From NCBI GenBank assembly GCA_947561395.2, contig OX387193.1, forward strand, positions 34,360,255-34,424,254: DNA of 64,000 nucleotides, in the 5' to 3' direction. Source of the DNA: Buxus sempervirens. Its lineage: Eukaryota; Streptophyta; Magnoliopsida; Buxales; Buxaceae. The notes beneath the pieces were generated by a model. That model ran no database searches, was not told where the DNA came from, and saw only the letters and a program-made list of their open reading frames with translations. A program made the position numbers and the translations under genes. Shown piece after piece: positions 1 to 10,700 of the stretch (position 1 is its first letter; each line of letters starts with the position of its first letter).

Positions 1-114
1 GCTTGGTGGGCCCCGTTGGAAGGCCCACTGATATACCGAATTGGACTGGTGGTCCATGTCCCAATTTGGGTTTCCGAGTCACCCCGGAAACCCTTTTTGC
101 TTGATTATCGTAGT

Positions 115-820
115 TAACAATGGCATTAAAATATCAAAGCAAGGGCACCAAACAGCACTTAACAATCCCCTAGAACCTAGGTTAAGCAAACTCACAAACT
201 GGTAATTAATTACAAAACATGGGTGAGCAAAACACACTAACTCATGGCATCAGAAAAAAACAAAATAAACTACCCCACAGACCCCTCAGACTTCACCTTT
301 GGGACTCCTAAATCCTAAAAAAAAAAAAAGAACTGCCGAATAACCTCCACAGGTCTTTGAGAGCACTTTAAAGTGCCTCTAGCATCCCAAACAAGCTTCT
401 AGCTAAGAGGCTGAAGCCTCGGAGTGCACAAAAAAAGGCACAGAATGGTCAGCCGCACCACACCTGGAAAAATGGGTGGGTGCGCTGACCTCGAACAGGT
501 TGGTGCGAGATCGGCGTGAGCTCAGTGCGAAATCGGCGGACGCGAAAACCACTCGGCGTGAGATCAGCACCAACTCGGCGAGCGCGAAAAGCGCTCGGCG
601 CAAGGTCAGCGCCAACTTGGCGGACACCCCTTTGCGCAAAGCAACTTCTGTTAAACCCAAAACTCCATGACTGGCTTGATTTTCAAGCTCTGTAACACTT
701 CCCCGGTGCTCCTAGCATCCTCAAAAGACATCTAAACACAACTCGGAATTAATCTAACCTACTTCACATCACGACTCTAAATCTCTTTGAAAGAACCAAA
801 CCCGACTATATGAAAACATC
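115..820 (-). repeat. fragment of a chromovirus-type LTR
   Basis: This stretch aligns with 27690-28300 and, more loosely, 48600-49150, all minus-strand parts of long LTRs. It has the same order of words: 'cacctttggga', 'ctaagagg', 'ctgacctcg' and 'aattaatctaac'. It includes the GC-rich block (about 480-625) with repeated 'tcggcg' and 'gcgaaa' words. No TG/CA ends or target duplication were found, so it is a remnant. Two short overlapping ORFs here (85 and 64 codons on opposite strands) come from the GC-rich repeats and are not taken as genes. Confidence 0.55.
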
Positions 821-1677
821 TACATGGTAAGGCTGCCAGGTGAGTGGGGGAAGGGATCATGCTCGCATGCACGTAAGAAGAAAACATTAGATGGTAGAGG
901 GTTAGGGGAGCATGTTGGAAAGTCTAGCAAAATGAGAAAGGAAAAAACATTAACAAACAGAGATCGCATGCGTAGAAACAAAACCGAATTTGCACCTACG
1001 CCTGGACCGGACCTTCGTGCTTACACACAAACATTCGAAGAAGGGAATTAGGAGAGGGGGTTTATATGGGGTACATTGGACGTGCTTAAAGTGAGGGAAC
1101 ATGCTCCCTTTACTGAATAATCCGAAAGCTCCCAGGACGGCAACCTTGGTGGCCTAAGGTGAAGCAAACGAGCTTCTCATCATCTCATGGGGTCGTGCAT
1201 GGGATCTCCCTTACCCTTGGAGATCTCCATGTTACCAGAAGGAATGGGAAGAAATGCATGGAGAATAGGCGTTAGCATGGATGCACAATAACAAGCAAAA
1301 CCAGACCCATTAACATGTTTAAAATGCCCTCGTTTTCATATATGTAAGGTAAAAATTGGTAAAGAGCAATACCTGAATGTTCTTGAGCTCTTGTGCAAGG
1401 TGGAGACTCCTCCGAAAGGTTAGACAGCGGCTGGAACTCTCCTTTGAATCACCCACAGCAACCGCTCTTCTTGTACTTTGGTTGGAAAGTGAAGAAGGAG
1501 GAGAAGACACGAGTTTGATGGTCTACCGAGAAGGTCGGAATTCAATGGGGACAAGAGGAGCTGAGAAGAAAATGGTGTTCGAGTGAGCAAGGGAGGGGAA
1601 AAGAGATCAGGGCCAGCAACAACAAGGAGCCAACGAAAACAAAAAGAAGCCAACCCTTTGCAAGAGGGTGGCCGCGG

Positions 1678-1686
1678 GTTTTATAG
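1678..1686 (-). promoter_or_regulatory. putative LTR TATA box (minus strand)
   Basis: The plus strand reads GGTTTTATAGG, giving CCTATAAAACC on the minus strand. It sits at the same place relative to the LTR start as the TATA boxes at 33739-33746 (minus), 41178 and 61540. Confidence 0.45.
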
Positions 1687-2389
1687 GCAAAAAAAAATGG
1701 GTCCGCCAGGTTGGCTCCGAGTAGCTGGAGCTCAGCGCGAGCGAGGCATGATGATTCAAAACATTTAATCCGGCCGCTAAATGGTTGGGAAATCGGGTAT
1801 TTACGGATTTAGTCCCCTGGACATCTTTGATTTAATCCGATACTCTTGGATATTCATAGATTTGGTCCCTGGATATTTTTGATTTAATCCCTGGGATATT
1901 TTGTATGTTTGGATATTTACGGATTTGATCCCCGAGATATTTTCTTGCCCCACTTGCCACATATGTAGCTCTTTGCCCCGTGTGCAGTTTTTCGGTTTTG
2001 CTGCTTGGAAACTTCGACAGCCCATATCTTCTAAACCCAGACTCCGATTTGTGCAAACTCAGTTGCGTTAGAACCATATCGGAGTCCTCTATCCAATGGC
2101 ATAGGGGTAAGCATCTAGATCGGGGTTCAGCAGAAAGTCAACTTTTGGCTCCCCTCAAGTTTGACCGGCCTATAGATCCTTCATCCGGACTCTGATTCCT
2201 GCAAACTCCGTTGCATTGGAACCGCATCGGGATTCTCTATCCACTGAGATAAAGCAAGGTGGCCAATTATCACTTGATCAAAAAGTCAACTTTTCACCCC
2301 TTAGGGTTTGACTTTCTGTCTGGGTTTTGCATTTCCAGCACTTCTAGGAGCGCAAAAATGAGGTGCTTACACCGTTATTGGAAACGTGA

Positions 2390-2645
2390 GGCGAAAGGGC
2401 ATTGGCCTGTATTACATTGCACCACTTCAAGGGCTTTGGCCCATTATTTGCAGTATGAGACAAAAGGGCAGTGGTCCATGGTTATTGACACTGAAATGAG
2501 GGCAGTGGCCCCAATGACATTGAGTATTATTGAATAGAGGGCTCCAGCCCCACATATGACATGACTTGTATGGAAGGTAGTGGCCCAGAAGTTTATGAGA
2601 TTTAATTAAGGCATTGGCCCATTTGTGTGGTATTTTATGTGTGTG
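2390..2645 (+). repeat. array of GGGC/GCCC stem-loops
   Basis: Seven short inverted repeats follow each other about 25-45 bp apart. Examples are GGGCTTTGGCCC, GGGCAGTGGTCC, GGGCAGTGGCCC, GGGCTCCAGCCC and GGCATTGGCCC. Loop bases vary while the GC stem is kept. A related GGGCCACCGCCC lies near 11230 in the minus-strand family member. Confidence 0.6.
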
Positions 2646-2905
2646 CGGTTCACCTTAGTTGGGGGTAATGAACTATTGTTCATCTCAATTTGGGGTTAGT
2701 GAACTAGCTTCTTCATCAAAAGTGAATATTTGCAGATAGTGTATGCTGTTCACCTCAATTGGGGGTAGTGAACCATTGTTCACCTCAATTTGGGGGTAGT
2801 GAACTAGCTCTTCCACAGCAGTAAGCTTTGGTGGGTAGATGGATCAGTTCATCTTAGTTGGGGGTAGTGGACCTTTGTTCACCCTGGCCTGGAGATAGAG
2901 AACTT
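2646..2905 (+). repeat. array of GTTCAC...GTGAAC stem-loops
   Basis: Six units begin with GTTCAYC and end with GTGAAC, GTGGAC or GAGAAC, for example GTTCACCTCAATTGGGGG followed by TAGTGAAC. Between them lies a second short complementarity of CC with GGGG. Related units occur at 9690-9770 in another LTR at the matching position upstream of the terminal hairpin. Confidence 0.65.
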
Positions 2906-3118
2906 GTATCCTCCATGCAAGCTTGGGATCCGTTACATTTGATATTATAATTATTGGTTGTAACTGTTATAAATTGATGAACGGTACACTGAGGCACATG
3001 CATGCACCAATTTGTATGACACTAAGATGCCGTGGATTTTGTAGTATTAGCACTACCCGCATGTCATGGTTTATCGAAAGATATTTTTATAAACTGTGTT
3101 TTCACCGATTCATGCATG

Positions 3119-3144
3119 TGTTGCTTATTGAGACATTCGTCTCA
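3119..3144 (+). promoter_or_regulatory. conserved LTR hairpin module (copy 1)
   Basis: TGTTGCTTAT (3119-3128) is followed directly by the hairpin TGAGAC-ATTC-GTCTCA (3129-3144), then a T-rich run and TTTTTTAG near 3170. The same order of motifs is found in all long LTRs of the window. Here the hairpin stem is GAGAC/GTCTC in place of GAGATA/TATCTC. Confidence 0.6.
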
Positions 3145-3550
3145 CAGTTGCTTCTTATCTTATTTTTTAGATCCATCGTCGCCCTGTGTGAAGGACCGGG
3201 CTGGGGATAGAGGCAAGGAAAAGGCCATTGGTTATAGAGAGGAGGATTTCTATAGGCCTTAGGATTTCCCTTTTGTTATGCATGTATAGTTTTGAATTGT
3301 AAACCCTTCTAGCTGAGAGGTGTGATTAGTCACCCATCTTTTTGTAAACCAACTCTGATGTCTTGTTTCATTCCAAATATAAATATATGAACACACTTTC
3401 GATATGCACAAGCATGAACTGTTTGCACTTGCACTCGTTGAGAAAAAAAGTTTTAAAATCCTTCGTGTTTTGTTAAGAATAATGGCTCACTTGCCACGGT
3501 CTGGAACGGGTTGCGCCTGGGAGGGGCAGACTTGGTTTCGGGTCGTGACA

Positions 3551-4130
3551 ACCCATTCCGCAGTTACACGTACCGCCTTGTTTGAGTTAGTTTAATTTAA
3601 TGTTAAGTGGATGTTTAGATCTTAAGATATGCATTAGGATCTTTTTTATTATTGATCATATTTTAGTAAAAAATTTTGGATGACTGATTAAATATGTACT
3701 GTGTTATTGTTTGTTTCATAATGATCCAGTTGTATTTAGTCGTACTTGAAGTGGTACAAAGCATCTGATCAATGTTGAACATTTACTTAGGTATTTTACT
3801 TTATACAAACATGAGATGTAGAAATATACATGTGTGTAAATATCTTGTATGAATTATGATATTTTATAAGGGAATTCTCATGATTTTCTCCTCAACCTTC
3901 ATATAGGCGGACACGTTTATATGTAAAGAATGATGGTAGTAAAATTAAAGAATACTAAGTTATATTAAAAGTTATATATAATTTTTGTTTGATAGTTGGA
4001 GTTGGAAGGTAAGAGTTGGATATTGGAATGAATAGTAAAAAGAATGGGAGTGCAATGGAAACGTGGTGGTTATGAAAGATAAAGAATGCTGTAAATTTTG
4101 ATGACGAAATTTATTTGTCAGGGGGTAGAA
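3551..4130 (+). other. AT-rich internal remnant ending in a polypurine tract
   Basis: No coding sequence can be read here. The right end has 'gacgaaatttatttgtca' followed by GGGGGTAGAA just before an LTR start. This is the form of the 3' untranslated end and polypurine tract of Tekay-type elements; compare 50316-50351. The stretch is read as the decayed 3' end of an internal region, cut on its left by an older LTR. Confidence 0.5.
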
Positions 4131-7072
4131 TGCAGAATCTTGAATTTTAGGAAATAATAATATAATAAATAAATTTGAATATTGGAAGAATAAAATAAAT
4201 AAATTTGAATATTGAGGAATATAGTTTTTATTTAAGTACTTCGAGGATTAAAATTATGATTCAAATTATAAAGAGAAATAACGAGAGGATTAAATCTGGA
4301 AATTTTGGAAAATATCTAATGGTTAAAGCTGATATAAATAAAAGAAAGGGTATTTTAGTCTTTTCCTAATAGGCTAATTAATAAATTAATTAACTAAATA
4401 ATTAATGTATTTGGGAAAATTATTTAGGCTTATGTTGGATTAAGTTTGAATTTAAATAACATGATTTATAGTCAAATAAGTGAGAAAAGGACCTATTGGT
4501 TATTTTTTTAATTAGGGGCCTTAAATTTGGAAGAAAGGGAGATTTTGGATTTGGTAATATTTAAAAATAGGAAATAAAAATAACACGAAAATTGATTAAA
4601 ATAGAAGTTTCTTTTATATGGGAGTTAAGAGAGAGGCTTTAGAAGGAGAGTTGTGATAAACTAGGAAAGCTGAATTAATAGGAAGGTTTCCAAATACAAT
4701 TATGACTCCTAATTGGGTGATTGTATAAAAGGAAGGAGTTAGAGAGATTTGGGGTTTTCGTTTAGATGATCTTATGATCAAGAGAGAGAGACAGAGAAAG
4801 GAGTTCATGGCTGAATCGAGGAAGAAAAAGAGAGAGACCTTGATCGGCTAAAGGAAGAAGAAGAAGAAAGAGAAGAAAGAAAGGATTTATTGCGTTCTTG
4901 AGATAAGTAGTAACCCTCCTTTCGTAAAAACTTGCATGGCTTTATTTTTAGATGAGAAACATGGTGTTCTTGAGATTTCTATTGATTTAGAAAAGCATGA
5001 TTGTGTAGTTTTGGTTAAGCTTAATTTAGTTTTGAAGTGTTGAAAGTATTGATTTATGTACTTGATCAAATACATGTTTGGAATAGGATTTTGACGAAAA
5101 TATATGATTTTTATGAGAAAACTTGTTTTGTATTTATCTGGAATGATTTGGTATGTTTAGAGAATGATTCTAGATGTATTAGAGTCGATCTTGAATGATG
5201 GAAAAGAGTTTTGGAAGAAGAATTTGAAAAATGAGAACATTGCATAAAACCTAGCTTTTTGCGAATTATAACTGTCACCCAGTGTGTGCTCGAGTGCCAA
5301 TTCAAGCGCTACGTGTTAATTTATGAACACCCAATGTTCGTTAAGCGGCTGAGTCTGTCTGAGTTTTAAAACAACACCCGAGAGCAATTTTAAACCGCCC
5401 GATGTGCGTTCTAACGCCACATCAAGCGACAAAGCCCAGTAAACCCAAGCTTGAGCGCTACTTTGAGCACCAAGCACATAACTTGAATAACTATAAGACG
5501 TCTGATATAACGCTCGAAAGCTACATCGAGCGGCCAAACCCAGATTTTCTATTTTTGGTTTTTTGACCTACTTTTCAATTTTAAAATCATTTTTGGGCAA
5601 ATCCAACTCATGTACTAATAAGATTTAGGTGTTTTAAGGGTGTTTTCATTGGCAAATTAATCTTATACGATTTATTAAGGATTTTGGGTACATATTGATG
5701 GAATAGGTGGTTTAAGACTAGAGTAGTGGACTTGGTGGATTCAAAGGGGTTTTTGTTGCTTCTCTTTGGTTTTTACAGTTTTCTAAGATGGTTTTGAGAA
5801 TGTTTTGATTACTGAAACTTTATAAAATAAATATAACAGATTTTTGGTATTTGATTTGAATCGTTATGTAATGACTCGGAACTAGGTTTGCCCATCCAAG
5901 GCACTAACCTATCTCTCGTCCTTACATGTAGGCCTTGTGGACCTAATAAAATGCGAGTAATTTAAAAACTTTCCTATACAATAGCAGTGGTGGAACAATC
6001 TTAGAATGTGCATATCAAAGATGTGTATAAAGGCAACAAAAATCCCGTGGTGGACAACAAGTTTAAGTACATGCTACTACATGGCTAATACAAAATGGGG
6101 CATCTAACCAGACCTCTCAGTTACAACATTCTACAAGTTCAAAAAAAAATAAAATAAAAGAACTAAACCATACATAAAAAATGAAAGACCCTAGGTGGGA
6201 CGATAGAAGTCCTTCCTCTATACCCAGGTGCCTTCTCTTTTCCTTTCTCCCTAATCCGGTCCTTTGCACAGGAAGTCGACGGCTCTGAAAACAAAACTGA
6301 TAAAACAACTTATGAGACAAAAGTCCCAATAAGCAACACATACATGGTTTCGAAAACACAGTTCATGCTAATATCACTTGAGTAAAACCATGACAAATAG
6401 TTTAAAATATCAGCTAAATCATTGACAATTCAATATCAATCAAAGTGATATGATTCCATGCTTAAATGAACAAGTCAAGCAATCAATAAATAATAATCCA
6501 GCACATCTCATCAATTATTTATCTGGGCAGTTTAATATATAGTATCCATGACCACATCTAACTCCACTGATTCCACGTGGTGGGTTAAGCATCCAACACC
6601 GATTCCCCTTGATGTTAGGCATCCATATGCCGATTCCCCTTGACGTTGGGCATCCACACTGTAAGCACCTAAATTTTGCTTAAACCAAAAAGTTCTAAAC
6701 ACAGCAAAACCCTAAGCAAGTCGAAACAAGGAACTAAAAATTTGTCATTTTGCCAAAAGCCGAATTGGCCAATAACTTTTGCACCATTGAAAAGAGGGCT
6801 TTGAAATGGTTGCAACGCAACTGAATTTGCGTGAATCAAAGTTCAGATTAAGGAGTTACGGTCAAAACAATTTCAAGGGTAATTTTGGAAAAATGCGCAG
6901 AAGCTGTGCCACGTGGCAAACTAAAACAAAATAAGCAAAAAATAAAAATAAAAAAAAATTTTTGTTACTTAAATGATGGCATGAAAATACATAACCAAAA
7001 GAAAAAACAAAAGATAAAAATGAATAACAAAACAAAAAAAATTTATATATTATAAAATAATTTTGATGGGAA

Positions 7073-7251
7073 TGGGTGGACGCCACCCACCCATCTCTTT
7101 TTTTAACAACTAATTAAAAAGATAAAAAAAAAAGAAGTCAAAAGTAAAAAAAAAAAAAGGAAATAAAATAAAAAGGAGGGGACAATTCGCCCCCTCCTTA
7201 ATTGTCATGGAAGAGAAAGAGGAGAGACCCATGTCTGTCTTTCTCTTCCAT
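7073..7251 (+). repeat. palindrome array upstream of TATA box
   Basis: Three inverted repeats lie here: TGGGTGG-acg-CCACCCA (7073-7089), an AAGGAGGGG/CCCCCTCCTT pair near 7173-7202, and ATGGAAGAGAAAGA (7207-7220) with its perfect complement at 7238-7251. A TATA box (TATAAAAG, 7327-7334) follows. The layout matches palindrome arrays in the other Tat/Ogre-like LTRs, but the palindrome sequences are different. Confidence 0.6.
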
Positions 7252-8135
7252 CTGTTTTCTCTCTTAAAGAGAGGAAGGAAAGAGCAAAAAAAGGGAGGAG
7301 GGGGAATCAGGAGAAAATGAGAGGGTTATAAAAGAAGGAACTGAAACCAACAAGAAAAGGTCTCTTAGGAATCGACTAGGGGATTCAGGAGATTTCCTTC
7401 AATCAACAAGAAAAATGGGACGAACCAAGAGGCTGCTATGCACATTCCAAAAGCTCTAAAAACCAATTTGAAGTTATTCTCCAGCAGGTTAATTTCTTCA
7501 TTTTGCTCTTGATTTAAATGTTACTAACATTGTTATTCATGTTCTACTTTACTCTTTCTAATCACATGAATGAGTTCCAACAAGGTTTGAGCAATGATAA
7601 ACAAATGGGAGGCTGAAAACTTGGATCAAACGTGATAGCTTGCAACTTCCATGTTCAAGGAAACCCAAATATAATTTGCAAAACCGTCAACAATACCCAA
7701 TTGTTTGTATGGTGGGATCTCTTAATTCTCTTTAGGATCAATTTTGGCATCTTCGTTGAGTTTTTTATCCCTTAATGAGAACCCTATCAACACCATATGC
7801 AAATTCATGGCCGTTGAAGATTTGGGGAGTATTTTTGTAAATTAAAAAAGTTATGCGGTGATTTTGATATTCTAAAAATTTTAGGATTTAGAATGATGTT
7901 TTAATGATTAGTTTCTCCCTCTTTTACAAACTTTCATATCATTTTAACCCTCGTTTCCATCCTTTTTATATTAGATTTTCCAATCATCCCCCATGTGCAG
8001 GAAAAGAAATTTGGGCCTTGGCAGGCCCAAGTCATGAGTGCATCAATTAGGCCACACTCGAAGAGGCCCAAACAGGCCTAAAATGCGGCATGTTGGATAG
8101 GACCAAGTCAACTCATGCCTAACTTGAATCGTGGG

Positions 8136-10700
8136 TGTGAGACCTTGGATTTTTAAGAATTGTAATTAAGAGTGAATATTTTAAGTAAGGGTAAATAGGG
8201 GATTAGAGAATTTAATTAGAGTAATTAAATCAAAATTTTAAAAGAAATAGGTGGTTTGATTTGGTTTGGGTTTAGTTGATTTGGGTTAGGTTTGGTTCGG
8301 TTCAAGTAAAACCGGTTTAATGTTAAATGGTTTAATAGAAAATTTTAAATATATATATATATATATAGGTGTTGTTTGAAGAAAGAACCCAAGAGTTCTT
8401 TCTTCTATTCATCAAGGGTTGGAGAAACTCAGAGAGAGGGAGAAGAAAGAGAGGAAGAAGGAGAAGAAGGGGAGATTCTAGTGTGGATTTGTGCATCACC
8501 AAGTAAGTAGCACCCTTCATACTTACTGGTTGCAAAGAATCACAGTTTAAACGAAATATTTTTGTTCATTTGGTTCCATATGATTTGGGTTTTCGTCGAT
8601 ACTTTGTGTAATCGAGTTATAAATGGTTGGGTTGTTATTCTTGGATGTTTATTGATGAGTTTCGAGCTTAAAATTTCAGTGAAATCGAACCTTAGAGCTA
8701 GTTTACAGAATTGGGTATTTTAGGGTTCTTTTGAAGAACAACCACAAATCTGTTGTGATTTTAGGATAAATTGTTGTAGGAATCTTTAGAAAGTATTCTT
8801 TAGTGATTCAGAAGATATTCCCAAAGTTTTAGAATAAAAAAATTAGGTTTTGATAGCAAAACTTCAGAAAAACACCCAGAAAATCACGGCTATTTCGTAA
8901 CCTGTAGAAACCTTGATTTTTGGCTTGGCGCCTGAAGCGTGGCTCAAGCGCCCCTTCGAGCGGCCAGCCAAATTTAGGACTCAAAGCCCGGTGCCTGAAG
9001 GGCAGCTTGAGCGACTGTTCGAGCGCCCAACCCAGAAAATGCCATTTTGACAATTTTTCACTCTTTTCTTTCCCAACCTTTTCCCAAATAACCTGAGCCT
9101 TCTACAAAGCACCCTTATTACATGAAAGACATTTAAGTAAATGTCATGTGTATTTATTGCTCCATTTACTTGAGTCTTTACATGTAAATAAGGTTTTACC
9201 CCCCATTTGGAGCCAATAAAAATACTCCCAAGGCCCAATTCCCAACCAATAAAAAGTCAACTTTCATGTTCATGCCTAAATTTCCAGTTTTCCCAATTTT
9301 CATTAACGGCCACTTTTTGAGTTTGATACCCAAATGAGTGATCCAGAAACTCATAAAATTTTAGAAGAGATGGTTACTCTCTATTAGACTACAACCAGAA
9401 TTTGAGCCCGAAATTCCTTGTATATTTGTTTAGAAAAATTATACACCGAAAAGTCAACGTTTTAAACCAGACTTGGAATAATTTTGAGGTCCGAAATTTT
9501 TTGTCTCGAAACCTGTTGATTTTTGGTATGGTGACTTTATTGGGGATCCTAAGACTATTCCACTTGTCCAAAATGTGTTTGGAGAATTTTATGACATTCG
9601 TGTTGATTGATTTGTGACTTGAATGATGAAGCTGAGGCTTCTGATTATTTTGAAAAGGGCTGAGGGCCTATGGTTTGGGGTTCTGTGGGTAATGGATTGC
9701 GGTTCACCTCGCCTGGGGTAGTGGATTGTTGTTCACCCTAGCTGAGGGTAAAGGTAGTGAACCTGCATCCACCACAAATATGGATTTTGAATGCTGGTGA
9801 CGGTGTAGATCTCACTTGCCCTTTTGGTTGAATGCCAGTGACGGTGTAGTTCTCAGTTGGCCATGGTTGACTGGTAGTGACGGTGTAGATCTCACATGCC
9901 CTTGGTCGAATGGCAGTGGATGGAAGTTCCACTTGGTTTATGCGTTGGGAAATTGGTTTGTCATTTGAATATATTCCTTTAGATTGTGGCATGAGGCATT
10001 GGTTCGAGTAACCGATGCGCAAGGTTTGTTTAACATTATGAATCTTATTATGATACATTGACTGCTCCTTAGCATGGCTGGATGTGCTTTGAGCGTTGTC
10101 ATTAGATGTGGTTTGGCTTATATTGTGTTTAGATTAATCGGATTTTATTGTCTCCTTATTTATGACTGTTGACTAGTTTGATTACAACTTACATAAAGAT
10201 GAATGGATAATTATCTATGAGCATGTTATTTCATTATCGGAAAGCTGCAAAAACTGTTTTATCATGCATTTGTGCTATTTACTGGGATGTTAGTCTCACG
10301 CGTTTTGTTTTATCGGTTTTGTTTTAGATTCTGCTGGTGAGCTGCATGTTGGGGCAGAGTTTTAGGATGATTCGGAGCATAGGCCAGAGGATATTTATTA
10401 CCCTAGCTAGGAGTGGTGGGCATTCTATTGGTGGTTGTCATATTTTTGGATCATGTATATTGTGTATAGTGAGAGAGTGTGTGAAACTGTAGTTGTAGAC
10501 ATTTATTGTGGAAATGTATATACAGGTTTAGAATTTGTCAACACTCACACCCACCTTTTCTTATTTTATAATGTTTTAAATATTAGAGCACTCTGATATA
10601 AACTTGTCAATCAGGTTTTAGAAGTGCTACTGGGACCTTACCTGATGTCACGGAACCGGCATATATCTTTAATGAACATGTCCGGGTCTGGGGCGTCACA
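8136..10700 (+). mobile_element. solo LTR, plus strand (innermost of a four-level nest)
   Basis: It starts TGTGAGACCTTGG and ends GGTCTGGGGCGTCACA, flanked by a perfect GTGGG duplication at 8131-8135 and 10701-10705. Length is 2565 bp with no coding sequence. It contains a (TA)n run near 8348-8367, GTAAGTAGCAC (8503-8513), a GC-rich block near 8925-9035, a hairpin/repeat array (9690-9950), GTGCTATTTAC (10272-10282), hairpin TGGGATGTTAGTCTCA (10283-10298) and a T-rich stretch ending TTTTAG. Confidence 0.9.
9690..9950 (+). repeat. hairpin and tandem-repeat array inside LTR
   Basis: Two GTTCACC...GTGAAC/GTGGAT stem-loops (9693-9766) are followed by three to four units built on GTGACGGTGTAGATCTCA, at about 9796, 9838 and 9878. 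The position corresponds to the stem-loop arrays of the other long LTRs. Confidence 0.6.

Larger units (their letters stand above)
1..2371 (-). mobile_element. Tat/Ogre-like LTR, 3' part outside window
   Basis: Bases 1-110 match, in reverse, the stretch around 46380-46495 (shared GGTGGGCCC and GGAAGGCCCAC words). Bases about 790-2371 match 32900-34585. The right end reads AGGTGCTTACA, which on the minus strand is a TG start like those at 34585 and 40351. No coding region is visible, so this looks like LTR sequence. A foreign LTR fragment fills about 115-820. The class is assigned by resemblance only: related copies carry a block with 'ggcgactcc' and a 'gtctgtagacacccc' word near their end, as in Ogre LTRs. 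The other terminus is off the window. Confidence 0.6.
2372..3550 (+). mobile_element. 3' portion of a long LTR (family shared with 5867-12797)
   Basis: The stretch begins exactly where the Tat/Ogre-like LTR ends and finishes at GGTCGTGACA, a variant of the GGGGCGTTACA end seen on the other long LTRs. Bases 3119-3290 match the reverse complement of about 6200-6340. It contains two hairpin arrays and the terminal TGAGAC hairpin. Its 5' part lies left of the window, split off by the insertion. No ORF here is coding; small ORFs at 2923-3262 are incidental. Confidence 0.65.
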
